Source: JANXUC01 sp043749225 (lineage in GTDB: Bacteria; Acidobacteriota; Terriglobia; Terriglobales; Acidobacteriaceae). Taken from it: 64,000 nt of DNA. How positions within the stretch are numbered: position 1 is the first letter of the stretch; every line of letters begins with the position of its first letter. Made by a program: the position numbers and the translations under genes. The notes beneath the pieces were generated by a model, which was given only the letters and a program-made list of their open reading frames with translations, was not told the DNA's origin and ran no database searches. Shown in pieces: positions 52,827-61,710 of the stretch. Location of the stretch: contig JAYVEP010000219.1 of assembly GCA_043749225.1 (NCBI GenBank), forward strand, positions 1-64,000, written 5' to 3'.

Positions 52827-54809
52827 TCACGGTTCCACCTTACAAAAGCAATCCGCTGGCGGCACCTTAGCCTTCAGAAACTCTGCCACCCGCCTGTAGG
52901 CGTCAATCTGATTTTCCACGCGCGCAAAGCCGTGACCTTCATTCTCGTAGATATGTAGTTCCGCGAAACCCCCATTCTTCTTAACCGCATCGGCCACCTG
53001 CTGTGCCTCGGACTTGGGACAGCGCGGATCATGTCCGCCCGCTAACAACATCAGCGGCGCCTTGATCTTGTCGACAAAAAAGATTGGTGACCGATCCGTC
53101 AGCAGCTCCTTGTCCTTTTCGTTCTTGGGATCGCCCATCGTCGCCAAATCCCACTGCTGCAGAGATGGGTCTTCATTTTCAATTTCCGTAAACCAATTCA
53201 CGAACGGTACAATCGGCACGCCCGCCGCCCACATTTCGGGGGCCTTGGTGACGGCCATCATGCTCATATAACCGCCGTAGCTAGCTCCCATGACGATCAG
53301 CTTTTTCGGATCGACATAGCCTGTCTTCTGAATCCAATCCGCTGCCGCCAACGTGTCTTGGAGATCGCCGCCACCCATATCTTTGAAGTTCGCTTCCTGG
53401 AACTCTTTTCCGTACCCAGTCGATCCACGATAGTTCGGTGCAATCACGAGATATCCCTGATTTACCATGTATTGCACGATGCGATTAAACGAATTTACCG
53501 TCTGCGAAGTTGGCCCGCCGTGCACGTACACGATGGCCGGATTCTTCGCGTCGCGCGGCGTATTGAACGGGACATACACAAAAGCCGAAATCTGCCACTT
53601 ACCGTCGCGGCTCGGATAGCGCACCAGTTGCGGCTCTACCATGTCTTCGCTCTTAATACCCGCCACTAGCGAATGCGTCACTTGCAGCGACTTGTCCGAC
53701 GCGGTGTTGTAAATCCACAAATCATTCGGCGCGTTCGGCCCGTTGTGGTAGTACAGCATTCGCGCGCCATCCTTCGTGAACGCCGACTGCGCGCCGCCCG
53801 GAGAATTCACACCTTTCGGCAGAGGGAGGGAATGTGTCTTCCCGGTCGCAAGATCGTGAAAGAAAATATCGGAATTGCCATCGACGTTCGCCACCCACGT
53901 AACCGACTTCCCATCCGGAGTAAAGTCGCCGCCATCAATCTCCCACCTGTCTTTCGTAAGCCAGGTGACTTTCCTGGACGCAATTTCCAGTAAGCCAACA
54001 TTCTGGTAACCGTTCGCAGCATCGGATGTGATTAGCAAATGTTTGCCGTCGGGAGAGAAAGCATTGGCCCTCCAATGCTGTTCGCCAGTGTGCTCCGTCA
54101 ACTTCGTCGATTTTCCGCTTTCCACATCCGCAACAAATATGTTCGAATCTTTCCCGGCGGCGTGGCTCTGCGCGTAGACAATCGACTTACCATCATGCGA
54201 CCAGATAATCCCAAAATTGCTCAACTCAGGCGGCGTGTTTGTCGTGAGATGTGTTGCCTTGCGATAAGCCATATCGAAGATGTCGATCTCCCAAGTGGAC
54301 GACGTCTTCGGTTTCACTTCATAAGCGAGCTTCTTGCCGTCCGGCGACCAGTGCGGAGCGATCTCGGCGATCTCGCGGGTCTTGGTCAAATTGACCACTT
54401 CGCCGGTATCCGCCCGCACCATGAAGATGTCCCACTGCTCGTCTCCGTCATAGTCCGACATATATGCAATCCACTTACCATCGGGAGACCACGTCGGCGA
54501 TGTTTGTCGCTGGTCGCTCACCGTAAGCTGTACCGGCCATCCGCCCTCGGCAGGCACAGTCCAAAGGTTGTTGCGACCACTAATGTTTGAGATAAACGCA
54601 ATCGCTTTCCCATCGGGCGACCAGGAACTTCCGCCAATCGCGCGCGTCATGTACAGCTTTTCGATGGAAAGCTTGCCGACGTTCAGGTTCGACTTGCCAG
54701 CAATTTGTTTCGGGTCAGCAACGAACTGGGGCGCGGGAAGAGTTTGCGAGAAAGAAACAGAACTCATGAAAATCAAGATAACAAATAGGGATGTGATTCG
54801 AGCCTGCAT
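52827..54809 (-). CDS. exported S9 family peptidase (acylaminoacyl/prolyl oligopeptidase type)
   Basis: 660 residues with a signal peptide (ends VSFSQ). An N-terminal beta-propeller has several TolB-like repeats (SWSPDGKAIAF, TWSPDGKWIAYMSD, HWSPDGKKLAYE). The C-terminal alpha/beta hydrolase has the nucleophile Ser in GASYGGYMSM (near 506), Asp in AGGHDPRCP, and His in NEGHGFARVEN. Extracytoplasmic oligopeptide degradation is likely. Confidence 0.93.
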   Translation of the reverse strand: MQARITSLFVILIFMSSVSFSQTLPAPQFVADPKQIAGKSNLNVGKLSIEKLYMTRAIGGSSWSPDGKAIAFISNISGRNNLWTVPAEGGWPVQLTVSDQRQTSPTWSPDGKWIAYMSDYDGDEQWDIFMVRADTGEVVNLTKTREIAEIAPHWSPDGKKLAYEVKPKTSSTWEIDIFDMAYRKATHLTTNTPPELSNFGIIWSHDGKSIVYAQSHAAGKDSNIFVADVESGKSTKLTEHTGEQHWRANAFSPDGKHLLITSDAANGYQNVGLLEIASRKVTWLTKDRWEIDGGDFTPDGKSVTWVANVDGNSDIFFHDLATGKTHSLPLPKGVNSPGGAQSAFTKDGARMLYYHNGPNAPNDLWIYNTASDKSLQVTHSLVAGIKSEDMVEPQLVRYPSRDGKWQISAFVYVPFNTPRDAKNPAIVYVHGGPTSQTVNSFNRIVQYMVNQGYLVIAPNYRGSTGYGKEFQEANFKDMGGGDLQDTLAAADWIQKTGYVDPKKLIVMGASYGGYMSMMAVTKAPEMWAAGVPIVPFVNWFTEIENEDPSLQQWDLATMGDPKNEKDKELLTDRSPIFFVDKIKAPLMLLAGGHDPRCPKSEAQQVADAVKKNGGFAELHIYENEGHGFARVENQIDAYRRVAEFLKAKVPPADCFCKVEP

Positions 54810-54862
54810 GATTGCCTCTTATCAAGATTAAGTAAACCGGTAGCGAACTGACGGGAGCGCTC

Positions 54863-55768
54863 CTACAGCTTCGCCCTCGGATGCATCTCCACCGTCGACC
54901 AAGTCTTATCCCCCGCATGACAAAGGTTTTCTAGCGGACATTCCGCGCACTTCGGATTCCGCGCAATACATAAACTCCGTCCATGCCAGATGATCTGATG
55001 CGAGAACAGAATCCATTTCTCTTGCGGAATTACTTTCATCAAGTCCTGCTCGATCTTGACGGGTTCGTCCTTGGTGGTCAGTTCCAGCCTTCGAGAAATG
55101 CGGTGGACATGCGTATCCACCACGACGCCGACCCCTTTACCGAACCAGCTTCCCAGAACAACGTTTGCCGTTTTTCGCGCCACACCTGGCAATGTCAACA
55201 GCTTTTCCATCTCGTCGGGCACCACGCCCCCAAAATCCTGCATCAGCTTCCGCGCCGCACCCACAACTGACTTTGCCTTATTCCGGAAGAATCCCGTCGA
55301 GCGAATCTCCGGCTCGAGTTCTTCCGGCTCAATTGCGGCAAGGGCTTGCGGCGTAGGATATTTCGCGAACAGCCCCGGAGTCACCATGTTTACCCGCACG
55401 TCGGTGCATTGAGCGGAGAGAATCGTTGCCACAACCAATTCCCATGCACTCTTATGATGCAACGCGCAGGTGACGTCTGGATAAAGCTCATCCAACCCTG
55501 CCAGGATTTCGCCAATTCGCTGCTGCGCGAGAGGGTGGTAACCTTTGGCCGAAGCGGCGGGCGCCCTCAACGCGGGACTTGCTGTCTTCTTGGTTGCGAC
55601 CTTCTTCGGCCCAACAGCCGACTTGCGTGCCACAATCTTCTTCGCCGCCAAAACAGGTGCCTTTGTTCTTCGCGCCCCTGCCTGCTTGCCACTCTTGGAT
55701 GGTTGCCGTGTCATCTTGCCGCGTGCCATAGTTTTCCTTGGTTTCTTCTTTGGTCCGGTAAGGGCCAT
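54863..55768 (-). CDS. nth: endonuclease III with basic N-terminal extension
   Basis: 301 residues from an ATG at 55768 (an ATG 11 codons earlier is possible). The catalytic domain starts near 80: SAQCTDVRVNMVTP, helix-hairpin-helix LPGVARKTANVVL with catalytic Lys, VDTHVHR with catalytic Asp, and the [4Fe-4S] cysteines in CIARNPKCAECPLENLC. The first 75 residues are very rich in Lys, Ala and Arg, absent in E. coli Nth, and could add DNA affinity. Confidence 0.93.
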   Translation of the reverse strand: MALTGPKKKPRKTMARGKMTRQPSKSGKQAGARRTKAPVLAAKKIVARKSAVGPKKVATKKTASPALRAPAASAKGYHPLAQQRIGEILAGLDELYPDVTCALHHKSAWELVVATILSAQCTDVRVNMVTPGLFAKYPTPQALAAIEPEELEPEIRSTGFFRNKAKSVVGAARKLMQDFGGVVPDEMEKLLTLPGVARKTANVVLGSWFGKGVGVVVDTHVHRISRRLELTTKDEPVKIEQDLMKVIPQEKWILFSHQIIWHGRSLCIARNPKCAECPLENLCHAGDKTWSTVEMHPRAKL

Positions 55769-55840
55769 CCTAACAAAGCCCATCCGTGCCCGCCTCGTCA
55801 TTGACGGTGCCTCGGTTCGCGCCGTAGTCTTGAGGGAACT

Positions 55841-56059
55841 ATGGCAGTCAAAACTCTACGTCTCGGACAGGTCTGGCGCAAAGATGAGGATGGGCAGAAC
55901 TACCTCATCACGCGCGTCTACAACGAAGTTTTCTCTCAGTTTGCTATCCTGCGTATTGCCGAGCTGAATGCGCCCAACGCGCCCACCGTCAAGGTGAAGG
56001 TGGTCAAAGAAGGCGACGGTTGCGCGCTACCCGGATATACTTTTACGCAGAACGAATAG
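55841..56059 (+). CDS. small conserved hypothetical protein
   Basis: 72 residues (VKTLRLGQVWRKDEDGQNYLITRVYNEVFSQFAILR.. in part), beta-rich, no signal peptide or membrane segment. GAGGG precedes the ATG. Divergent from nth and followed by dedA after 51 bases. I do not know its function. Confidence 0.65.
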   Translation: MAVKTLRLGQVWRKDEDGQNYLITRVYNEVFSQFAILRIAELNAPNAPTVKVKVVKEGDGCALPGYTFTQNE

Positions 56060-56079
56060 CGTTCCCAAGCGTATCCCAA

Positions 56080-56109
56080 ATCGCGTTGCCCATTATCGCG
56101 TTGCCCATT
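56080..56109 (+). repeat. tandem 15-bp duplication before dedA
   Basis: ATCGCGTTGCCCATT occurs twice in exact tandem, ending one base before the dedA ATG, where a Shine-Dalgarno sequence would normally be. No purine-rich site is left there. Confidence 0.85.
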
Positions 56110-56110
56110 C

Positions 56111-56737
56111 ATGACCGAAAAAATCCTGGCCGTCCTCTTCACTTTCATCAGCTCCGTTATCGCCACCACAAGTTATGCGGGAATCGCGCTGCTCATGGCC
56201 ATCGAGTCGGCATGCATACCTTTGCCTTCCGAGCTGATTATGCCGTTCGCCGGGTATCTCGTTTTCCAGGGCAAGCTGAATCTGTTCTGGGCCGCAACAG
56301 CTGGCGCCCTAGGCTGCAACCTCGGCTCGCTGGTCGCCTACGAAATTGGCTTTTACGGCGGACGTCCGCTGGTCGAAAAATTTGGCTCTTACATTCTTAT
56401 GGGCCGTCGTGAGCTGGACTGGGCTGACAAATTCTTCCTGCGTTGGGGCCAATCCGCCGTCTTCGTCGGACGCCTGCTACCCGTCATTCGGACCTTCATT
56501 GCGCTGCCTGCCGGAATCGCTCGCATGCCACGTGGGAAATTCCACTTCTACACCTTCCTGGGATCGTGGCCGTGGTGCTTTGGCTTAGGCTATTTGGGCA
56601 TGAAGCTGGGGGAGAATTGGCGCAGCCTCAGCCAATACTTCCATCGTTTCGATGCGGTGATTGGCGTGGTCCTATTGGCAGGCCTTGCTTCATTCATCTA
56701 TTCACACTGGCAGCACCGCATCCGGGTAGCTGGCTAG
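56111..56737 (+). CDS. DedA family membrane protein
   Basis: 208 residues with the SNARE-associated/DedA pattern: ESACIPLPSELIMPFAGYL, GALGCNLGSLVAYEIGFYGGRPLVEKFG, and FVGRLLPVIRTFIALPAGIARM with the conserved Arg. About five membrane segments. Members are lipid transporters or flippases that affect envelope integrity. The start is directly after a tandem repeat. Confidence 0.92.
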   Translation: MTEKILAVLFTFISSVIATTSYAGIALLMAIESACIPLPSELIMPFAGYLVFQGKLNLFWAATAGALGCNLGSLVAYEIGFYGGRPLVEKFGSYILMGRRELDWADKFFLRWGQSAVFVGRLLPVIRTFIALPAGIARMPRGKFHFYTFLGSWPWCFGLGYLGMKLGENWRSLSQYFHRFDAVIGVVLLAGLASFIYSHWQHRIRVAG

Positions 56738-56822
56738 CCAGGCTGATAGGCTCACATACCTGCCAGCGCAAAAGCGTGTATGATGCTTGTCGTTAGAATA
56801 TCAATTTTCTAAAGGACAAATG

Positions 56823-59057
56823 ATGCGTCCCCCCGAACGGATCCTGCGCAGTAGCCGGTTGTTTCTTGTCCTCGTCATTGCCTGTGCGACGTTGCCTCAA
56901 TTGTGGGCCCAGGCGAACTCCAAGCCTTGGTCGAATCAGAGCCTTTCGCCCGACGAGCGCGCCTCTTTAGTGCTGAAGCAGCTGACAGTGGACGAGAAGA
57001 TCTCGCTGCTGCATGGCACTGGCATGTTGGGGCTCAGCCCAATGAGCCCGTTGTCCGTTCATTCGAATGGCGGAGCTGGTTACGTCGCTGGCGTGCCAAG
57101 GCTTGGCATCCCAGATATTCAGATGTCGGACGCAGCCTATGGCGTGCGGGTCAGCGGAGAAAACGGCCGCTATTCCACTGCTCTACCAGCCAACATCGCA
57201 GGCGCGGCGAGTTGGGACCCCGAGGCCGCATACGCCTACGGGTCGCTGATCGGTCGTGAGTTGCGCGCCCAAGGCTACAACATGACTCTGGGTGGCGGAG
57301 TGAACCTTGCCCGCGAGCTGCGCAACGGCCGCAACTTCGAATATATGGGCGAAGACCCCATCCTTGCTGGCACCATGGTCGGCCAATTGATGAAGGGCGA
57401 ACAGGCGCAGCACGTCATCGGTGACATCAAACATTACGCCATCAACGATCAGGAGAGCGGTCGCAACGCCGTCAACGTGCATATCGACAAACGTTCCATG
57501 CGCGAAACCGACTTGCTGGCTTTCGAAATTGGGTTGCGCGATTCCCACGCCGCTGCGGTTATGTGTTCCTACAACCGCATCAACGGAGACTACGCGTGTG
57601 AAAACAAGTACTTGCTCAATGATGTCCTGAAGAAAGACTGGCACTTCCCGGGCTTTGTTCTCTCGGACTGGCAAGGAGCACATTCGACAGCGAAGGCATC
57701 GGCTGCAGGGTTGGATCATGAACAGCCAGGAGAAATCTTTTACGGCGAGGCCATGAAGAAAGCCGTCCAGTCGCACAAAGTCCCCGAAGCCGAATTGAAT
57801 GATCACGTCCAGCGCATCCTCCGGTCCATGTTCGCTTCCGGCGTAGTCGATGATCCGCCACACAAGGGCGTGGTGGATGTGGAGACGAACCTTGAGATCT
57901 CGCAGAAGATCGCCGAGCAGAGTATCGTGCTGCTGAAAAACGACCACGGAATCCTCCCCCTCGATGCCTCAAAGCTGCGGTCCATCGCGATCATTGGTGC
58001 CCATTCCGATGTTGGAATGATTTCCGGCGGCGGTTCGGCGCAAGTCGATCCCCCCGGAGGTAACGCGATCATGCCTCCCGGCAAGGGAGCAACCCATTGG
58101 TTAGACGAAATCTGGTTTCCCACATCTCCGCTGAAGGCCATCAGCGCCAAAGCGCCCCATTTAAAGGTGCGCTACGATGCCGGCACGGACCCAGCCATCG
58201 CCGCCGCCTTGGCCAAAAATTCCGATGTAGCGATTGTTTTTGCCTACGTTTGGGAAAGTGAAGGTATGGATCTTGACAGTCTTTCACTCACCGGAAAGCA
58301 AGACGACCTGATCGCCAAAGTTGCAGCCGCCAACCCACACACAATCGTCGTATTGGAAACCGGAAGTGCCGTGACCATGCCGTGGGCCGATCAAGTGCAA
58401 GGCATTTTCGAAGCTTGGTACGCGGGCAGCCGCGGTGCGCAAGCCTTGGCAAACTTGATTTTCGGAGACGTCAATCCCAGCGCTAAGTTGCCGATTACGT
58501 TTCCTAAGAGCGATGCCGACTTACCGCACGCCAGCATTGTGAAGCCCCCCGTGGCGTCGACGACGCGAGGCGACGATCACGACGCCTGGAAGAAAATCGC
58601 CGCTGGTCTCCCCGCGTTTGAAACCACCTACGACGAAGGCCTGAAAGTCGGCTACAAGTGGTACGACGCGGAAGGGAAGCAACCTCTATTTCCATTCGGC
58701 TACGGCCTCTCCTACACCACGTATGCCTACTCCGGCCTTAAGGTCAGGCCCGGAGGCAAAGTCAGCGTCACCTTTACGGTCGCGAACAACGGCCAACGTG
58801 CCGGTGCGGAAGTGGCCGAAGTCTACGCGGCTCTCCCAGCCAGCGCCGGTGAGCCTCCCAAGCGGCTTGTGGGTTGGAGTAAAGTGAAACTCAACGCCAG
58901 CGAAAGCAAAGAGGTCACCGTTGATATTGATCCTCTCTATCTCTCCATCTTCAACGCCGAGAAAGATGCGTGGCAGAAGCTCCCCGGCGATTACACTTTC
59001 ATGGTAGGTGCATCGTCCAGAGACCTTCCTCTGAAAGAATCAGTGACCCTGCAGTAA
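56823..59057 (+). CDS. exported GH3 beta-glucosidase
   Basis: 744 residues with signal peptide (ends LWAQ). Two-domain GH3: barrel with NPRDGRNFEY-like ELRNGRNFEYMGEDP, KHYAINDQE, and nucleophile Asp in GFVLSDWQGAH (near 283); a beta-sandwich with GSARVDPPGG-like sequence; then a fibronectin-III-like C-terminus (LSYTTYAYSGLKV..). The second ATG at 56823 has AAAGGA six bases upstream. Acts on beta-linked glucosides or xylosides outside the cytoplasm. Confidence 0.93.
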   Translation: MRPPERILRSSRLFLVLVIACATLPQLWAQANSKPWSNQSLSPDERASLVLKQLTVDEKISLLHGTGMLGLSPMSPLSVHSNGGAGYVAGVPRLGIPDIQMSDAAYGVRVSGENGRYSTALPANIAGAASWDPEAAYAYGSLIGRELRAQGYNMTLGGGVNLARELRNGRNFEYMGEDPILAGTMVGQLMKGEQAQHVIGDIKHYAINDQESGRNAVNVHIDKRSMRETDLLAFEIGLRDSHAAAVMCSYNRINGDYACENKYLLNDVLKKDWHFPGFVLSDWQGAHSTAKASAAGLDHEQPGEIFYGEAMKKAVQSHKVPEAELNDHVQRILRSMFASGVVDDPPHKGVVDVETNLEISQKIAEQSIVLLKNDHGILPLDASKLRSIAIIGAHSDVGMISGGGSAQVDPPGGNAIMPPGKGATHWLDEIWFPTSPLKAISAKAPHLKVRYDAGTDPAIAAALAKNSDVAIVFAYVWESEGMDLDSLSLTGKQDDLIAKVAAANPHTIVVLETGSAVTMPWADQVQGIFEAWYAGSRGAQALANLIFGDVNPSAKLPITFPKSDADLPHASIVKPPVASTTRGDDHDAWKKIAAGLPAFETTYDEGLKVGYKWYDAEGKQPLFPFGYGLSYTTYAYSGLKVRPGGKVSVTFTVANNGQRAGAEVAEVYAALPASAGEPPKRLVGWSKVKLNASESKEVTVDIDPLYLSIFNAEKDAWQKLPGDYTFMVGASSRDLPLKESVTLQ

Positions 59058-59073
59058 GCTAGTTGACTGTGTG

Positions 59074-59095
59074 GCAGCGAAGCTTGCTCCGCTGC
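59074..59095. repeat. GCAGCG(A)AGC palindromic unit
   Basis: Ten-base arms around TT with one mismatch, 17 bases past the GH3 stop. Same core type as 16618-16639. Confidence 0.65.
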
Positions 59096-59138
59096 TGCTC
59101 TAGAACGTGATCTGAAAAACACGGAATGCTCCGGGTAG

Positions 59139-59198
59139 ATCGAGATAAATTCGCACAAATCGGTATAAATTCGGATCGATCGAGATAAAAATAAGAGT
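59139..59198. repeat. three tandem 20-bp repeats
   Basis: Three adjacent units of exactly 20 bp, each starting ATCG(AG)ATAAA, at 59139, 59159 and 59179. The first ten to fifteen bases are conserved. A spacing of about two helix turns is typical of operator arrays. It lies 100 bases upstream of the gene at 59298. Confidence 0.6.
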
Positions 59199-59221
59199 CT
59201 TCTTCACAACCCAACACGGGA

Positions 59222-59279
59222 AGGGCACGACTTCAGTCGTGCCACCAGAACGCAAGACTGATGGGCTTTAGCCCCTGAG
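59222..59279. repeat. dispersed palindromic units
   Basis: GGCACGACT-TC-AGTCGTGCC at 59224-59243 and GGGCT-TT-AGCCC at 59263-59274, the same kind of text as at 30831. Confidence 0.7.
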
Positions 59280-59297
59280 GGACACTCGGAGGAATAA

Positions 59298-59738
59298 ATG
59301 AAACGAATCTTGCTAGCACTTGTCTTGGCGGTTGGTACGCTCATCGCAACGCCGCAGGCCCATTCCCAAGCCGCCGACCAGCCTTTCACGGTCGAGTACT
59401 ACTACAAAGCAAAATGGGGCTCGGCTGACGAGTTCCTCCGCCTCTTCAAAAAAAATCACTACCCGCTCCTCAAGAAGCAGGTAGAGATGGGCCGCATGCT
59501 CAAGGTCTGGATGGACATGCCGCGCTATCACTCCACGGAGGACGGTCGCTGGGATTATCGTGTCACGATAGTCTTCAAGAATTCCTCCGCCGCGAACGAT
59601 CCCTTCGACGAAGAGGGAATCAAGCACCAGCTCTATCCCGATCGGGAAACCTATCAGAAGGAAGAGCAGCGTCGCTTCGAGATTCTACTGGCGCACTGGG
59701 ATGTGCCGATCAAGAGCGTAGATCTGAGTACAAAATAG
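59298..59738 (+). CDS. exported protein of unknown function
   Basis: 146 residues with signal peptide (cleavage near AHSQA). The mature part (FTVEYYYKAKWGSADEFLRLFKKNHYPLL..) has aromatic, charged alternation that could form a ferredoxin-like alpha/beta sandwich of the dimeric barrel type, but I recognise no family. GGAGG five bases upstream supports the start. Confidence 0.7.
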   Translation: MKRILLALVLAVGTLIATPQAHSQAADQPFTVEYYYKAKWGSADEFLRLFKKNHYPLLKKQVEMGRMLKVWMDMPRYHSTEDGRWDYRVTIVFKNSSAANDPFDEEGIKHQLYPDRETYQKEEQRRFEILLAHWDVPIKSVDLSTK

Positions 59739-59915
59739 AACATCGATTCGGCGACCACGCATCCATTCGCTGAAGATTCAACCGCGTTGACCTTGCACAT
59801 TCGACGTTTCGCCCAATCTGCGTTTGCAATTCCTCTCGCCGATGCGAGAAGATATCTGTTTGCTTAAATCTAACTGGCCCAACTAGATCGCGGTCCATAA
59901 GGAATCCTCCTATAA

Positions 59916-61322
59916 ATGCCGACACCTCCGAAGTCCACTCGCACCGTCGCGAAAAAATCTCAGACAGCGCTGGCAGAAGTCATACAGTCAGCAGGCCGCT
60001 CCGGTGACGCCGGAACCATGCAGCCAGCCAAGGGTAAACTCGGCGTCATGATTGTAGGTATGGGTGCCGTGGCCACCACATTCGTGGCCGGCGTCGAAGC
60101 CATCCGCAAGGGCCTTTCCGCTCCCATCGGTTCGCTCACGCAGATGGGCACCATCCGCCTCGGCAAGCGCACCGACAAGCGCTCACCCAAAATCAAAGAC
60201 TTCGTGCCCCTAGCGGAGCTCAAAGACCTCGTCTTCACCGGCTGGGATATTTTCGAGGACGACATGTACACTGCCGCCAGCAAGGCTGGCGTCCTCGATC
60301 AGAACCTGCTCGACAAGATCAAGCCCTTCCTGTCGAAGATCAAGCCTCAAAAGGCCGTTTTCGACCAAAATTACGTCAAGAGGCTCAATGGCCCCAACGT
60401 CAAAAAGGGCAAGAACAAGATGGACCTCGCCGAGCAGCTGCGCGAGGACATTCGCAACTTCAAGAAGAGTTCGGGCGCAAGTCGTTTAGTTACTATCTGG
60501 TGCGGATCGACCGAAATCTTCCTCAAGCCGGGCAAGGTTCACCAGACACTGGAATCCTTCGAAAAAGGCCTCCGCGACAACGACAAAAACATAGCGCCTT
60601 CAATGATTTACGCGTACGCCTCGCTCATGGAAGGCGTGCCGTTCGCCAACGGCGCCCCGAACCTCACGGTCGACCTCCCGGTCATGCATTACCTGTCCAA
60701 GAAGAACAACGCCCCCATCTGCGGCAAGGACTTCAAAACGGGCCAGACCCTGATGAAGACTATCCTCGCCCCGGGCTTCAAAGCTCGCCTCCTTGGCGTG
60801 AAGGGCTGGTACTCGACAAACATCCTCGGGAACCGTGACGGCGAGGTCCTGGACGATCCTGGGTCGTTTAAGACCAAGGAAGAGTCCAAGCTGAGCGTTT
60901 TGGAGCACATTCTGCAGCCAGACCTTTATCCTGAGCTCTATGGCGACATTTTCCACAAGGTAACGATTAACTATTACCCGCCGCGTGGAGACAATAAGGA
61001 GGGTTGGGACAACATCGATATCTTCGGATGGCTCGGTTATCCCATGCAGATCAAAGTCGATTTCCTTTGCCGCGACTCCATCCTGGCAGCCCCGATTGTC
61101 CTCGACCTGATTCTTTTCTTGGACTTGGCCAAGCGCTGCTCCGAACTGCAAGGTCTGGGCGTCCAGGAATGGCTCAGCTTCTACCTCAAGTCGCCAATGA
61201 CAGCTCCCGGGCTCTATCCTGAGCACGATCTGTTCATCCAGCTCATGAAGCTGAAAAACACCCTCCGCCACCTGCGTGGCGAAGAGCTGATCACCCATTT
61301 GGGGCTGGAGTACTACGACTAA
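59916..61322 (+). CDS. ino1: myo-inositol-1-phosphate synthase
   Basis: 468 residues. Converts glucose-6-phosphate to inositol-3-phosphate. NAD-binding GVMIVGMGAVATTFVAGVEA (about 45), GWDIFEDDMY, LLGVKGWYSTNILGNRDGEVL and the catalytic-domain NYYPPRGDNKEGWDNIDIFGWLGYPMQIKVDF are complete. A Lys/Ala-rich segment of about 40 residues precedes the fold. It suggests inositol lipids or other inositol compounds. AAGGA is 12 bases before the ATG. Confidence 0.93.
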   Translation: MPTPPKSTRTVAKKSQTALAEVIQSAGRSGDAGTMQPAKGKLGVMIVGMGAVATTFVAGVEAIRKGLSAPIGSLTQMGTIRLGKRTDKRSPKIKDFVPLAELKDLVFTGWDIFEDDMYTAASKAGVLDQNLLDKIKPFLSKIKPQKAVFDQNYVKRLNGPNVKKGKNKMDLAEQLREDIRNFKKSSGASRLVTIWCGSTEIFLKPGKVHQTLESFEKGLRDNDKNIAPSMIYAYASLMEGVPFANGAPNLTVDLPVMHYLSKKNNAPICGKDFKTGQTLMKTILAPGFKARLLGVKGWYSTNILGNRDGEVLDDPGSFKTKEESKLSVLEHILQPDLYPELYGDIFHKVTINYYPPRGDNKEGWDNIDIFGWLGYPMQIKVDFLCRDSILAAPIVLDLILFLDLAKRCSELQGLGVQEWLSFYLKSPMTAPGLYPEHDLFIQLMKLKNTLRHLRGEELITHLGLEYYD

Positions 61323-61618
61323 AGAAGGTTTTCAGCATGTAGGCCCGGGCACCCTTGCCCGGGCTTCGGCACCAAGGAAATCCGCAGTAAGGAAATCCAA
61401 ATATACTTCCTCAATACCTAACATTTTCGGCTGCCTCGCGGAGTGATGTCAATCGCTGGCGACATCGAGTCCCCTCTGGTGCCAGCCGAGGATTGGCAGG
61501 GTGACTGCAACAACATCATGGAAGACTCGCTTCCGCCCTTTCCCAGATAACCCGGCTCCCACTTTCTGCGTCCAACCAGCAGCATATCTTGCAGGGATTG
61601 CTCCATGTAGCATCGGCG

Positions 61619-61624
61619 TATAAT
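61619..61624 (+). promoter_or_regulatory. probable -10 box of the M48 protease gene
   Basis: Perfect TATAAT 87 bases before the ATG. A TTGCTC hexamer 15 bases upstream is a poor -35. The expected transcript would begin just before the 13-bp repeats. Confidence 0.4.
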
Positions 61625-61642
61625 CTCCTCGAAGAGTCGCTG

Positions 61643-61681
61643 CATGGTTTGCAGACATGGTTTGCCAACATGGTTTGCCAA
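61643..61681 (+). repeat. three tandem 13-bp repeats in the M48 leader
   Basis: CATGGTTTGC(AGA/CAA) three times in tandem; units two and three are identical. It follows the putative -10 box, so it lies in the 5' leader or is a binding site. Confidence 0.75.
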
Positions 61682-61710
61682 CAAGAATTCCGGAAAGATC
61701 GGGGTGGATT

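Larger units (their letters stand above)
61323..61710. other. gene-free interval before the M48 protease
   Basis: About 390 bases without an ORF. It contains a GCCCGGGCA / TGCCCGGGC hairpin at 61343-61364 after ino1, a TATAAT at 61619-61624, and the 13-bp tandem repeat at 61643-61681. Confidence 0.6.
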
